Source: an uncultured Clostridia bacterium
GTDB taxonomy: Bacteria; Bacillota; Clostridia; Lachnospirales; UBA5962
Length of the DNA stretch: 64,000 nucleotides
Direction of reading: 5' to 3'
Assembly (NCBI GenBank): GCA_946481295.1
Contig: CAMLLW010000003.1
Span: forward strand, 1-64,000
In this document: positions 54,456 to 64,000 of the stretch, in pieces
Layout: the number at the start of each line of letters is the position of its first letter
Position numbering within the stretch: position 1 is the stretch's first letter
Position numbers and translations under genes: made by a program
Notes under the pieces: model-generated
Seen by the model: the letters and a program-made list of their open reading frames with translations, nothing else
The model's database searches: none
Told to the model about the DNA's origin: nothing

Positions 54456-55010
54456 TCAATCTTTAAATAATTTATTTAGTAAAAAATTTTTTAATTTATC
54501 TAAATGATTTGTCTTTTTTGTAGATTCAGTTAATACTTCTGTATAATTGCTTTTTGGAACTTTGATATGTACTATTTGATTAGGTTCCGGCTCAGACATA
54601 TGTAGTTTTTCTCTGGCAATTCTTCCAATTTCTTCTAAATTATTTTTCTGATCTAAATCAATTTTTAATGACTCTACTATACTATAATTTTCGTTAAGTT
54701 CTTTTCTTAAATTTTCATTTACCGCACGTTGTATATTAACCATAGAGTATGAAAAAACCCAAAATACAGCACATATAAAAAAAACAAAAATTGTACCATA
54801 AGTTGACATGGATATTTTACCATTATTCTTATTTGAATATACATACTTTATTTTTAATTTTGGTGTTCCTCTTTTTTTCTTCTTTTTAATTTTAGGCTTT
54901 TTATCCTCTTTAGGTTTAGGCACCGCATAAGAATAATCATATGCTTCTGAAGTTTTATGATAAGAATTATAGTTTTTTTTATTTTTTTTGACAGTTGATC
55001 TTTTAGTCAT
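54456..55010 (-). CDS. ftsL: FtsL-like cell-division protein
   Basis: A 184-residue bitopic protein: a 60-residue very basic cytoplasmic tail (KKKKKRG region), one transmembrane helix (about 72-90), then a heptad-type coiled coil (about 93-125) and EEIGRIAREKLHMSEPEPNQIVHIKV, the FtsL/DivIC family signature. It stabilises the FtsQ-FtsL-DivIC complex at the septum. The position between rsmH and the PBP gene is the canonical one for ftsL. AGGAGAG lies upstream of the ATG. Confidence 0.85.
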   Translation of the reverse strand: MTKRSTVKKNKKNYNSYHKTSEAYDYSYAVPKPKEDKKPKIKKKKKRGTPKLKIKYVYSNKNNGKISMSTYGTIFVFFICAVFWVFSYSMVNIQRAVNENLRKELNENYSIVESLKIDLDQKNNLEEIGRIAREKLHMSEPEPNQIVHIKVPKSNYTEVLTESTKKTNHLDKLKNFLLNKLFKD

Positions 55011-55029
55011 TTGTCATACTCTCCTATAT

Positions 55030-55959
55030 TTATATTTTTTCTATAATACGTAATTTTGCACTTCTACTTCTATGATTTTCTAATATTTCATTTTCTGATG
55101 GTAAAATAGGCTTTTTAGTTATAATTTTTACTCTTGGTGTCTTTCCGCAGATACATATTGGAAATTCTTTTAGACATGTACATGGATTTTCGTTTTCTTT
55201 AAAAACATTTTTAATAATTCTATCTTCTAAAGAATGGAATGTAATTATACATAACTTACCACCAATATTTAACTTATCTATAATATCATTAACCGTTTTT
55301 TCTAATATTTTTAATTCATTATTTACTTCTATTCTTATGGCTTGAAATGTTCTTTTAGCAGGATGAGGTCCAGATTCTCTAGCACCTTTAGGAATAGCTT
55401 TTTTTATAACATCTACAAGTTCAAATGTAGTTTCTATATTTTTTGATTTTCTTTCTTGTACTATAAATTGTGCTATTCGTTTTGCCCAACGTTCTTCGCC
55501 ATACTCTTTAATAATTTTATATAATTTATCTTCTTTATAAGAATTTACAATATCATATGCAGAAATTTCATTTCTATTATCCATACGCATGTCCAATTTA
55601 GCATCATGCATATAAGAAAATCCTCTATCAACTGTATCTAATTGATAAGAAGAAACACCCAAATCTAATAACATTCCATCTATACAATTTACTTCTAAAT
55701 TATTTAAAATATTTGCAATATTTGAAAAGTTATCATGAATAAATATTATATTATTATTTTGCGGTAATTGTGTTTTAGCATAATCTATAGCATCTATATC
55801 TTGATCTATACATATAAGCTTACCACTATTATCTAACTTTTTGTAAATTTCTTTAGAGTGCCCTGCTCCCCCTAAAGTCCCATCAACATAAACGCCATTT
55901 GCTTTAATATCTAATCCATCTATACATTCATTAAGTAAAACAGATATATGTTCAAACAT
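55030..55959 (-). CDS. rsmH: 16S rRNA (cytosine-N4)-methyltransferase RsmH
   Basis: Methylates C1402 of 16S rRNA (m4C), formerly MraW. The 309-residue protein has [18 protein letters not shown]-site [39 protein letters not shown] and [12 protein letters not shown]. It leads the rsmH-ftsL-PBP unit. mraZ, usually directly upstream, is missing; a 550-bp gap separates it from ftsZ. AAAGGTGTG precedes the ATG. Confidence 0.96.
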   Translation of the reverse strand: MFEHISVLLNECIDGLDIKANGVYVDGTLGGAGHSKEIYKKLDNSGKLICIDQDIDAIDYAKTQLPQNNNIIFIHDNFSNIANILNNLEVNCIDGMLLDLGVSSYQLDTVDRGFSYMHDAKLDMRMDNRNEISAYDIVNSYKEDKLYKIIKEYGEERWAKRIAQFIVQERKSKNIETTFELVDVIKKAIPKGARESGPHPAKRTFQAIRIEVNNELKILEKTVNDIIDKLNIGGKLCIITFHSLEDRIIKNVFKENENPCTCLKEFPICICGKTPRVKIITKKPILPSENEILENHRSRSAKLRIIEKI

Positions 55960-56509
55960 CTTAAATTACACACCTTTAACAAATTAATATTTATCATCAT
56001 TTTAATATATATATTATTAAATAGCAACATTATAATGTTTAGTAAATTATAAAATATATATTATAAATTGATAAAATACTAGTCTTAATTATATATAACA
56101 ATTTATAATTCTTTATTATAAATTTACATAAGTTAAAAATATAAACTTATTAATATAACCTATATTTACTAATATTTTTACGTTTTATTTATATATTTTT
56201 TAATAAGAAAATTTACTTAATTTCTAGACTATATTTACTTTAATTAATCTTTAATAAAAAAATATCTAAAAAAATTTGCTAATAATAATTTTATTAAGTT
56301 AACTTTAATTCTATATACTTGAATTTATCGTATTAAAAAGTTTATAAGTTAATTATTAATATTTTAAATAAGTAATAAAAAAACTAGATTACTAAACCTA
56401 GCTTTTTTATTATTTAATACAAAATAAAAACAATTAATAAAATTTATTTAATATTGTATAATATATAGTTAACTAAAATTTATTAGCAAATAAAAAATTA
56501 TTTTTTTAA
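55960..56509. other. Intergenic region between ftsZ and rsmH (550 bp)
   Basis: Nearly pure A/T apart from the ftsZ terminator at 56377-56408. It holds the rsmH promoter region, with TATAAT-like boxes but no convincing -35. A short palindrome AACATTATAATGTT lies near 56027-56040. No open frame with a ribosome site, and in particular no mraZ remnant, was found. Confidence 0.55.
56377..56408 (-). terminator. Terminator after ftsZ
   Basis: Minus-strand arms AAAAAAGCTAG and CTAGTTTTTTT pair with one G-T wobble around GTTTAGTAAT, ending in a T run. It is about 100 nt after the ftsZ stop. Confidence 0.8.
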
Positions 56510-57706
56510 TTAATTCCTTTTTCTTTGTAAAAATACTGGTATGTCAAAAGGAGGTTCTTCATTCATATCTCTAATAGGAGTTAATTCTTTTTCATGATTT
56601 TTAACTTCATTAACTTCTACTTGTTGATTATTTTGTTTATTTTCGTTATTTATAGGTTGAATATTAGAATTTGTATTATTTTTATCATTGTTAGTTCCTA
56701 CATTGCCTATAGTATGTATTGTTGCTTCTTTTGGTTGAAATTCTGGTACTTCTTCTGTATCTAATCCTGTAGCAATAACAGTTATTATTACTTCATCTTC
56801 TAATTCGTCATTTATTGAAGTTCCTAAAATAATTTCTGCTTCTGGATCTGCATCTTCACTTATAATTCCTGCTGCTGTAGCTGTTTCTCCTAAACCTAAA
56901 CTAGAACCTCCAGATATACTTATAAGAATATTTTTAGCACCTTTCATACTAGTTTCTAATAAAGGACTATTTATTGCAAATCTAGCAGCTTGTTCAGTTT
57001 TATTTTTACCGCTAGCTCGTCCAACTCCCATATGTGCTACACCTTTATTATTCATAATTGTACGAACATCTGCAAAATCTAGATTTATTACTCCAGGTTT
57101 AGAAATTAAGCTTGCAATACCTTCAACACCTTGTCTTAAAACCTCGTCTGCTTTTTTAAATGAATCTTTTAAAGAAGTATCAGGATCTATAATTGATAAT
57201 AATTTTTGATTAGGTATTACTATTAAAGTATCTACATTTTTTTTAAGTTCATCAATACCTTTTAATGCATTATTCATACGTTTTTTACCTTCAAATTCAA
57301 AAGGTTTTGTAACAACGCCAACTGTTAAAATACCTTTTTCCTTTGCTATACCAGCTATTACTGGAGCAGCTCCTGTTCCTGTTCCGCCGCCCATACCAGC
57401 AGTAACAAAAACCATATCTGCACCACTTATAGATTGACTTACTTCTTCACTAGATTCTTCAGCAGCTTTTTTACCTACTTCAGGATTACCACCTGCACCT
57501 AATCCTCTTGTTAATTTTTCTCCTAATTGAATTTTATTTTCAGCATTATTTATTTCTAAAATTTGATAATCTGTATTTACAGATATAAACTCTATAAATT
57601 CTACTCTATCTTCTATCATTCTATCAACGGCATTATTTCCTCCACCGCCTACACCTATAACCTTTATTTTTGCATTACTAATTTGGCTTTTAGCTATATC
57701 TATCAA
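56510..57706 (-). CDS. ftsZ: Cell-division GTPase FtsZ
   Basis: Tubulin homologue that forms the Z-ring, 398 residues. GTP-binding [28 protein letters not shown]7 loop [11 protein letters not shown] and the polymerising domain are intact. A variable Asn/Gln-rich linker (about 325-380) leads to the C-terminal binding peptide [12 protein letters not shown]. The start is TTG with AGGAGG 7 nt upstream. FtsA, its usual membrane anchor gene, is not between ftsQ and ftsZ. Flanked by its own terminator and a 165-bp upstream gap. Confidence 0.98.
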   Translation of the reverse strand: MIDIAKSQISNAKIKVIGVGGGGNNAVDRMIEDRVEFIEFISVNTDYQILEINNAENKIQLGEKLTRGLGAGGNPEVGKKAAEESSEEVSQSISGADMVFVTAGMGGGTGTGAAPVIAGIAKEKGILTVGVVTKPFEFEGKKRMNNALKGIDELKKNVDTLIVIPNQKLLSIIDPDTSLKDSFKKADEVLRQGVEGIASLISKPGVINLDFADVRTIMNNKGVAHMGVGRASGKNKTEQAARFAINSPLLETSMKGAKNILISISGGSSLGLGETATAAGIISEDADPEAEIILGTSINDELEDEVIITVIATGLDTEEVPEFQPKEATIHTIGNVGTNNDKNNTNSNIQPINNENKQNNQQVEVNEVKNHEKELTPIRDMNEEPPFDIPVFLQRKRN

Positions 57707-57871
57707 AACTATTCCTCCTAATTTCAGCTTTTAGTTAAATAACTATAAGAAGTATAATTTTAAATGTAAACAAAACTTTAACCATAAAATTACAACTACT
57801 TATAATTATACAATATTTTTTTTTAAGTTTCCAGAATAAAAATGAGTTAATGAATAGTTACTTTATTAAAA

Positions 57872-58597
57872 TTAGGTTAAAATTTTAAATGGCCAATATC
57901 CATCTACATTTTTAATATCTAAATATCCACCTATATCTTTATTTTTTTCTAACTGAGGTAAAATCGTCTTAATAATTCTAACTTTTTTATCTATATCTGT
58001 TATACTTCCTATTTGTATATCTATTTTACCATAATAAAAGTGAATATTTTGTTCATCTGAAACATCTATTCTAATAATCTCACTATTGATATCGTATTTT
58101 GTAAAAATTCTTGAAAGTGCAACAACTATATTAAATGTAGTTTCATTTTTTACATTTAAAATTTCTCCTACATTAAATTTAGAAAAATTAAGACCTACAA
58201 TAATTGGTTTTTTTTCTGTAAAACTAGATTTTACATCTAATACTCTTCCATCTTTATCTATGTATAAATATTGATTTTCTGTAAAACTAACATACCCTTT
58301 AATTTCTCTCTCTTTTATATTTATAATTAATGTTTTAGCAAAATATTTTTTTTCTACAGATATATCTTCTATATAAGCATTATTTGATAAAGCTTTTTTA
58401 AATTTTGAAATTGAAAATGAAAAAAGATTATTTCCTTTTTTTATATTTCCTTCTTGTAATATAGTCTCTATAGATACATTTTTATTACCTTTTATACTAA
58501 TGTTTTCTATAGAAAATAGTGGTGAAGATAATATAGCAATTATTATAAAACATAAAAAAGCTGTAACAAATAATATTTTTTTTGTTTTATTATTCAA
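57872..58597 (-). CDS. ftsQ: FtsQ/DivIB cell-division protein
   Basis: Bitopic septal protein with a short cytoplasmic start, one transmembrane helix (about 9-27), a POTRA domain (FSIENISIKGNKNVSIETILQEGNI...) and the FtsQ-type beta domain. It links FtsL and DivIC to the division machinery. The TTG at 58597 (241 residues) is preferred because TAGGTG lies 6 nt upstream; a GTG three codons earlier overlaps that site. Its first codons overlap the end of the FAD-protein gene (TTGAATAA), so translation is probably coupled. Confidence 0.88.
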   Translation of the reverse strand: MNNKTKKILFVTAFLCFIIIAILSSPLFSIENISIKGNKNVSIETILQEGNIKKGNNLFSFSISKFKKALSNNAYIEDISVEKKYFAKTLIINIKEREIKGYVSFTENQYLYIDKDGRVLDVKSSFTEKKPIIVGLNFSKFNVGEILNVKNETTFNIVVALSRIFTKYDINSEIIRIDVSDEQNIHFYYGKIDIQIGSITDIDKKVRIIKTILPQLEKNKDIGGYLDIKNVDGYWPFKILT

Positions 58598-60179
58598 CTG
58601 ATACACCTACTGAATTTATAATTTTTTCTGCACATTTTATTCCATCTACAGCAGCTGACATTATACCTCCTGCATATCCAGCTCCTTCCCCACATGGTAA
58701 AATACCTAATATATTACTATTAAAATTAAAATCTCTTATAATTCTAATAGGCGAAGAACTTCTACTTTCTACTCCAGTTAATACACTATCGTAATTTGCA
58801 AAACCAGGTATAATTTTATCCAATTTTAATATAGCCTCTTTTAAAGATTCATATATAAAATTAGGCAGACAATATTTTAAATTTGCTCCTGTAACACCAG
58901 GTTTGTAAGTTGGTATTACACTACCAAAATTAGTTGTAACTTTATCATTTAAAAAATCACCAACTAACTGTGCAGGCGCTTTAAAACTTTCTCCTCCTAA
59001 AATAAAAGCATCTTCTTCTAATTTACGTTGTAACTTTACTCCGCCTAATGGAGTTGAATCTATAAAATCATTTATTCCTACAGAAACTAATAAAGCACTA
59101 TTAGCATTTTCTGAATCTCTTTTATAATAACTCATTCCATTTGTGACTAATCTTCCTTGTTCAGAAGCAGATGCAACAACTAATCCACCAGGACACATGC
59201 AAAAAGTATATACTCCCCTTCCATTTGAAGTTTTAGTATTTAATTTATATTCTGCAGCACCTAAATTTTTATTATTATAAAAATCACCATATTGTTGTTT
59301 ATTAATAAATTCTTGTTTGTGTTCTATTCTAACTCCCATAGAAAAAGCTTTTGCTTCCATATTTATATTATTTTTATATAGCATTTCAAAAGTATCTCTA
59401 GCACTATGTCCAATTGATAAAACTAAATATTCTGTATACAGTACATACTCTTTATTTTTATTTTGTAAGTTAATACTATATAGTTTATTATTTTTAGCAT
59501 TAAAATTAATAAATCTAGTTTCAAATCTAAATTCTCCTCCTAGACTTATTATTTTTTCTCTTAAATTTTTTATTACAATTTTTAAATTATCTGTTCCTAT
59601 ATGAGGTTTTGCTAAAATTAAAATTTCTGAAGGTGCGCCTGATTCTACAAGTTCTAATAAAACTTTTCTTATTCTATTATCTGTTATACCAGTAGTTAAT
59701 TTACCATCTGAAAAGGCTCCTGCACCACCTTCTCCAAACTGAATATTAGAATTATTTAATAGTTTACCTGTTGTCCAAAATTCATCTATATCTTTTTTTC
59801 TTTCTTCTACTGATTTTCCCCTTTCTATTATTATAGGATTAAGACCAGCTTGTGCGAGTATTAAACCTGCAAATAAACCTGCAGGTCCTGCTCCTATAAC
59901 AACTGGTCTATTTTTTAAATTATTAATTGGTCTTATTATATTATAAGAATATTTTTTTACACTAGTAATATTTTTCCACTTTAAGTACTTCTCTTCATTA
60001 TCTATATCAATATCTACAGAAAAAACAAATCTTACATTAGATTTGTTTCTTGCATCTATAGACTTTTTAAATATAGAAATAGAATTTATTTTATTAGTCT
60101 TTAATATTTTAAAAATCTTATTTTTAAGATCTTCTTCTGTAGAATTTAAATTCATAAATATATTACTAATCCTTAACAC
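58590..60179 (-). CDS. FAD-dependent dehydrogenase-like protein (COG2509 type)
   Basis: A 529-residue flavoprotein. An N-terminal extra domain of about 85 residues precedes the dinucleotide site VIGAGPAGLFAG (about 94-105). IERGKSVEERKKDI, GEGGAGAFSDGKLTTG and the C-terminal GILPCGEGAGYAGGIMSAAVDG FAD-binding end are typical of COG2509 proteins, whose reaction is unknown. It is translationally linked to ftsQ, which may be chance or reflect co-regulation. GTG start with AAAAGGAG upstream. Cysteine pair CMCPGG lies mid-protein. Confidence 0.85.
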   Translation of the reverse strand: MLRISNIFMNLNSTEEDLKNKIFKILKTNKINSISIFKKSIDARNKSNVRFVFSVDIDIDNEEKYLKWKNITSVKKYSYNIIRPINNLKNRPVVIGAGPAGLFAGLILAQAGLNPIIIERGKSVEERKKDIDEFWTTGKLLNNSNIQFGEGGAGAFSDGKLTTGITDNRIRKVLLELVESGAPSEILILAKPHIGTDNLKIVIKNLREKIISLGGEFRFETRFINFNAKNNKLYSINLQNKNKEYVLYTEYLVLSIGHSARDTFEMLYKNNINMEAKAFSMGVRIEHKQEFINKQQYGDFYNNKNLGAAEYKLNTKTSNGRGVYTFCMCPGGLVVASASEQGRLVTNGMSYYKRDSENANSALLVSVGINDFIDSTPLGGVKLQRKLEEDAFILGGESFKAPAQLVGDFLNDKVTTNFGSVIPTYKPGVTGANLKYCLPNFIYESLKEAILKLDKIIPGFANYDSVLTGVESRSSSPIRIIRDFNFNSNILGILPCGEGAGYAGGIMSAAVDGIKCAEKIINSVGVSVE

Positions 60180-60668
60180 TCTAATCTCCTTTTAAAATAA
60201 TATTTTCTAAATTTATGTATAAAAAATTTATAATGATATTAATTATAATTGTTAATTACTTATTAATTAAATAGCAATTTTTTCATTTTTATATATATTT
60301 TTATAAACAAATATTAAAAATATATATGTATATTTTATCATATATAATAAATAAAATATAGTATGTCATTATATTTGAAAATTTATTAAGTATTTTATTA
60401 CTAATAAATTTTATAAAATAACAATCATACAATATTTATTTTTATTTTATATATATAAATAAATACTTGTTAAAATGTAAACAAATGAAAATTTAAATAA
60501 TATAATATCATTATAATATTTACTAGTGAGTAGTATAGCATAACAACTATTTATAATCAATTAATTGATAATAACCACTTATTTCATATAGTTTAATAGT
60601 AATATTTTATATAAAGATTAGTAAAATTTAATTTTAATTTTTATTTTCTAAATTAGAGTGTAGCAATT
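60180..60668. other. Long AT-rich intergenic region (489 bp)
   Basis: Lies upstream of the FAD-protein gene and downstream of the aldo/keto reductase gene. Besides a perfect 14-bp palindrome ATCAATTAATTGAT (60556-60569), about 100 nt after the reductase stop, I see no genes, hairpins with T tails, or recognisable RNA. Neither flanking gene has a clear terminator in it. Confidence 0.5.
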
Positions 60669-61490
60669 TTAATAAAATATTTCATCTGGATTTGATCCTA
60701 TTCTTTCATTTCTATCTAGACTATTTATTTTATATAAATCTTGCTCAGTTATTTCAAAATCAAAAATATTAGCATTGTCTCTTACTCTATTTTTATGTGC
60801 TGATTTAGGTATTACTACAATATTTCTTTGTAAATTCCATCTTAATACTATTTGAGCTTCAGTTTTATTATATTTTTTACTTAATTCTTTAATAAGCGGT
60901 ATTTCAAATACTTTTCCTTTCATAATTGGAGCCCAAGCTTCTACTTGAATTTTATTTTTAATACAATAATCTAGTAATTCTTGCTGTATTAGATAAGGAT
61001 GATGTTCTATTTGATTAACCATAGGTTTTATTTCTGCATATTTTAATAAATCTTCTAAATGATGTATTAAAAAATTTGATACTCCTATAGCTCGTACTTT
61101 CCCTTGTTTATATAAAAATTCAAGAGCTCTCCATGTTTCTTTATTTAGTGATCTTGGCCAATGAATTAAATATAAATCTAAATAATCTAATTGTAACTTT
61201 TCTAAACTTGTATTAAATGCTTTTAATGTTGTTTCATATCCCTGATCATCATTAGCTACTTTACTTGTTATAAAAATTTTTTCTCTTTTTATTCCACTAT
61301 CTTTAATTGCTTTTCCTATACCTTCTTCATTATTATAAACAGTAGCAGTATCAATGTGTATATAACCTATATTTAATGCTTCTTTAACTATTTCCTCTAT
61401 TTGTAAGCTATCTTCAATTCTAAATGTTCCAAGTCCTAATAAAGGCATTTTGACACCATTACTTAATACTATGTAATCAGAAATTTTCAT
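60669..61490 (-). CDS. Aldo/keto reductase
   Basis: NADPH-dependent carbonyl reductase of the AKR superfamily (YvgN/DkgA-like), 273 residues, cytosolic TIM barrel. The tetrad is D47, Y52 (DTATVYNNE), K77 (ITSKV) and H110 (LIHWP). Substrate-pocket GVSNF, NQIEHHPYL and nucleotide-binding IPKSAHKNRVRDN are present. Substrate is unknown; methylglyoxal or other aldehydes are typical. It is divergent from asnB and transcribed alone. Confidence 0.92.
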   Translation of the reverse strand: MKISDYIVLSNGVKMPLLGLGTFRIEDSLQIEEIVKEALNIGYIHIDTATVYNNEEGIGKAIKDSGIKREKIFITSKVANDDQGYETTLKAFNTSLEKLQLDYLDLYLIHWPRSLNKETWRALEFLYKQGKVRAIGVSNFLIHHLEDLLKYAEIKPMVNQIEHHPYLIQQELLDYCIKNKIQVEAWAPIMKGKVFEIPLIKELSKKYNKTEAQIVLRWNLQRNIVVIPKSAHKNRVRDNANIFDFEITEQDLYKINSLDRNERIGSNPDEIFY

Positions 61491-61649
61491 TACAAATCAC
61501 TCCCCCATTGTTAAAAATTAACTAAATAATACTATATAAAATTATAATATGTCAATGTATAGACATTACAACTAAATATAAAATGAATACTATTATTATA
61601 TTACTAATAAAATAATTATTAATAATTTAAGTAAAAGGGGTTATTATTT

Positions 61650-63503
61650 ATGTGTGGAATAGCAGGATTTTCAAATTTTGAATTAGATTTCTTAGATGAT
61701 AGAGAAAAATGGAATAAAATAGCTAAAGATATGTGTTCTAAACTACAACTTAGGGGTCCTGATTCTAATGGTGTATATCTTAATAATAAAGTTGTATTTT
61801 CCCATACGCGTCTTTCAATTATAGATTTAGAAAGTGGTCAACAACCTATAGTAAGAAAATTTAATAATAATAAATATTCTATTATCTATAATGGGGAAAT
61901 ATATAATACTTATGAATTAAGAGAAGATTTAATTAAAAAAGGCTATAACTTTTTTACAACAACTGATACAGAAGTTATATTAGTAGGATATGTACATTAT
62001 GGTGTAGAATTTGTAAAAAAATTAAATGGTATATTTGCATTTGCTATATGGGATGATAATTTAAAAAAACTTTTTCTTTTTAGAGATCGCTTAGGTATAA
62101 AACCACTATTTTATACAATTAAAAATAATAATTTAGTATTTGGATCTGAAATAAAAGTACTAACATGTTTTCCAGGTATAGAACTTACTTTAGATATGGA
62201 TGGATTACGTGAAATATTTGGTATTGGTCCAGCAAGAACAGCTGGCAATGGAGTTTTTAAAGATATAAAGGAAATTTTACCTGGTCATTATGCAGTTTAT
62301 AGTAATAACATATTTAATACTTATTGTTACTGGCAATTAGAAAGTAAAGAACATACAGATAACTTTGATGAAACTATTGAAAAAGTACGCTTTTTAGTAA
62401 CAGATTCAATTAAACGTCAATTAGTTTCAGATGTGCCAACATGTACATTACTTTCTGGTGGTTTAGATTCAAGTATAATAACTTCAATTGCATCAAAAGA
62501 ATTAAATAAAATTGGTTTAAAATTAAATACATTTTCTTTTGACTTTAAAGATAATAATGAATTTTTTAAAGCTAGTTCTTTTCAACCAGATCAAGATAAA
62601 CCTTGGGTGGATAAATTAGTTCAAACTTTAAATATAAATCATACTTATTTAGAATGTACAAATGAAAAACTTTTTGAATATTTATTTAAATCAGTAAAAG
62701 CTAAAGATTTACCTGGTATGGCAGATGTAGATTCTTCTTTATTATACTTCTGTGAAGAAATAAGCAAACATAATAAAGTAGCAATTTCAGGAGAATGTGC
62801 AGATGAAATTTTTGGTGGTTATCCATGGTTTCATAATCCAAAAATGCTAAATAGAGATAATTTTCCTTGGTCATATGATATGGAAATGAGAGAACTCTTT
62901 TTAAATCCAGATTTAAAAAATAAATTAAATCTAAAAGATTATTGTATAAATAAATATAATGATTCATTAAAAAAAGTACCTAAATTAGATGGTGAAAGTA
63001 ATGAAAATGCTAGACGTAGAGAAATAGCATTTTTAAATATAAATTGGTTTATGAGCACATTATTAGATAGAATGGATAGAGCTAGTATGTCATCTAGTCT
63101 TGAAGTAAGAGTTCCTTATGCAGATCATCGTATACTAGAATATGTATTCAATGTGCCTTGGGAAATAAAATATAAAGATAATACTGTAAAATATTTATTA
63201 CGTAAAGCATGTGAAGGAATTTTACCAAATGAACTTTTATATAGAAAGAAAAGCCCATATCCTAAAACATATAATCCTATTTATGAAACATTATTAATAA
63301 ATCATATTAAAGAAATTATAAATGATGTAAATTCACCATTATATCCTTTAATAGATTCTAACTCTATAAAGGAATTTATTAAAAATCCTGCAGATTATGG
63401 TAAACCATGGTTTGGTCAATTAATGGCAGGTCCTCAACTTATGGCATATTTTATACAAATAAATTACTGGTTAAAAGAATATAAAATTAACATAAAACAA
63501 TAA
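61650..63503 (+). CDS. asnB: Asparagine synthetase (glutamine-hydrolysing)
   Basis: ATP-dependent aspartate to asparagine using glutamine nitrogen. The 617-residue protein has the N-terminal nucleophile C2 (MCGIAGF), glutaminase residues in RGPDSNG and YNGEIYN, and the C-terminal synthetase with the pyrophosphate loop LLSGGLDSS and GECADEIFGGYPW. AAGGGG precedes the ATG. Upstream 160 bp lacks a recognisable T-box. A terminator follows. It is a typical stand-alone gene next to nifJ. Confidence 0.95.
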   Translation: MCGIAGFSNFELDFLDDREKWNKIAKDMCSKLQLRGPDSNGVYLNNKVVFSHTRLSIIDLESGQQPIVRKFNNNKYSIIYNGEIYNTYELREDLIKKGYNFFTTTDTEVILVGYVHYGVEFVKKLNGIFAFAIWDDNLKKLFLFRDRLGIKPLFYTIKNNNLVFGSEIKVLTCFPGIELTLDMDGLREIFGIGPARTAGNGVFKDIKEILPGHYAVYSNNIFNTYCYWQLESKEHTDNFDETIEKVRFLVTDSIKRQLVSDVPTCTLLSGGLDSSIITSIASKELNKIGLKLNTFSFDFKDNNEFFKASSFQPDQDKPWVDKLVQTLNINHTYLECTNEKLFEYLFKSVKAKDLPGMADVDSSLLYFCEEISKHNKVAISGECADEIFGGYPWFHNPKMLNRDNFPWSYDMEMRELFLNPDLKNKLNLKDYCINKYNDSLKKVPKLDGESNENARRREIAFLNINWFMSTLLDRMDRASMSSSLEVRVPYADHRILEYVFNVPWEIKYKDNTVKYLLRKACEGILPNELLYRKKSPYPKTYNPIYETLLINHIKEIINDVNSPLYPLIDSNSIKEFIKNPADYGKPWFGQLMAGPQLMAYFIQINYWLKEYKINIKQ

Positions 63504-63533
63504 AAAAAATGTAGCCAAAGCTACATTTTTTTT
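63502..63533. terminator. Bidirectional terminator between asnB and nifJ
   Basis: Arms AAAAAAAATGTAGC and GCTACATTTTTTTT are perfect around CAAA, with long A/T runs on both sides, placed between two convergent stop codons. Confidence 0.95.
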
Positions 63534-64000
63534 ATTGTTCTGCTAATTTTTTTAATTTAAGATATCTTTCTTTAGCATGTTTTTCTGTTTCTTCATAAAA
63601 TACTTTGCTTTGTTCTGGATTAGATAATTTTAAAGCTGCGTATCTTACTTCAGTATCTAAAAATGCTCTTATATCACCTTTTGGTTCTTTAGAATCTAAA
63701 ATAAATGGATTCTTTCCTTGTTCTTTTAAAAGTGGATTGTATCTATATAAATGCCAATATCCACAGTCTACAGCAGACTTAATTTGTTCTTGGCTAGATC
63801 CCATTCCTTTTTTAATACCATGACTTATACATGGTGCATAAGCAATAACAATTGATGGTCCTGGATAATTTTCAGCTTCTATTAATGCTTTTATAAGTTG
63901 TGCTTGATTAGCTCCCATACCAACTTGAGCTACATAAACGTTACCATAGCTCATAGCCATAGCTCCTAAATCTTTTTTATTTACTTTTTTACCTGATGCT
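63532..64000 (-). CDS. nifJ: Pyruvate:ferredoxin (flavodoxin) oxidoreductase, C-terminal end
   Basis: Partial gene running off the right edge; the frame stays open to base 64000. The visible 156 residues are the extreme C-terminus: KDLGAMAMSYGNVYVAQVGMGANQAQLIKAL, APCISHGIKKGM, DCGYWHLYRYNP and the family's short terminal helix. Full-length enzymes (about 1170 residues) oxidise pyruvate to acetyl-CoA with TPP and iron-sulphur clusters. An internal ATG (63960) is not the start. It fits an anaerobic fermenter and receives pyruvate from pyk. Confidence 0.95.
   Translation of the reverse strand, partial: ASGKKVNKKDLGAMAMSYGNVYVAQVGMGANQAQLIKALIEAENYPGPSIVIAYAPCISHGIKKGMGSSQEQIKSAVDCGYWHLYRYNPLLKEQGKNPFILDSKEPKGDIRAFLDTEVRYAALKLSNPEQSKVFYEETEKHAKERYLKLKKLAEQ

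Noticed and set aside
61500-61649. T-box leader for asnB
   Set aside because: The gap is only about 150 bp, with no T-box core and no terminator hairpin.

Overview
The window reads as chromosomal DNA of a very AT-rich, endospore-forming member of the Clostridia. The G+C content looks like roughly a quarter by eye; it was not computed. Support comes from spore genes (spoIVA, a tandem Csp-like subtilase, dacF), a pyruvate:ferredoxin oxidoreductase, strong AGGAGG-type ribosome binding sites, poly-T intrinsic terminators and many TTG/GTG starts. A Peptostreptococcaceae-like relative is plausible but unproven. Most genes lie on the minus strand, as expected for one replichore arm. I found no tRNA, rRNA, CRISPR array, insertion sequence or prophage.

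Layout, low to high coordinates. (1) 58-6468: an AI-2E-family permease, PepD dipeptidase, and the translation/secretion operon ylxM-ffh-rpsP-khpA | rimM-trmD, with a terminator hairpin between khpA and rimM. (2) 6629-12635: a DEDDh exonuclease and a complete peptide-type ABC importer (substrate-binding protein, two permeases, two ATPases). (3) 12671-14783: a tRNA wobble-uridine pair, trmR-trhP, whose trhP appears to start at ATT, preceded by a 54-codon membrane ORF. (4) 15010-22960: HNH nuclease, FapA-domain protein, AddB without AddA, a two-gene surface unit, and a VanW protein. (5) 23424-31669: an MgtA-like P-type ATPase, MntP Mn exporter, an orphan YesN-type response regulator, an unrecognised helical protein ending in three His/Cys repeats, and class II AroA. 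(6) 31677-41759: tandem subtilase, FtsH, Dxs, an M50 homologue that has lost its zinc ligands, and DacF. (7) 41989-48343: a MarR regulator with a His-rich tail and duplicated operator-like sites, SpoIVA, PilT, LuxS, pyruvate kinase and phosphofructokinase. (8) 48484-60179: DnaE and a dispersed division cluster (FAD protein, ftsQ, ftsZ, then rsmH, ftsL, PBP) without mraZ, mur genes or ftsA. (9) 60669-64000: aldo/keto reductase, asparagine synthetase and the 3' end of nifJ.

Functional links: pfkA-pyk supply pyruvate to the NifJ enzyme. AroA lies on the route to chorismate and prephenate, which TrhP-type tRNA hydroxylation is known to need. Metal handling is a possible theme: MntP, the P-type ATPase, the His/Cys protein and the His-tailed MarR. 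The clearest oddities are the ATT start of trhP, the KEYTK M50 homologue, the tandem subtilase with two intact triads, the 42-bp His/Cys repeats, and several terminator-like hairpins not explained by the genes around them.
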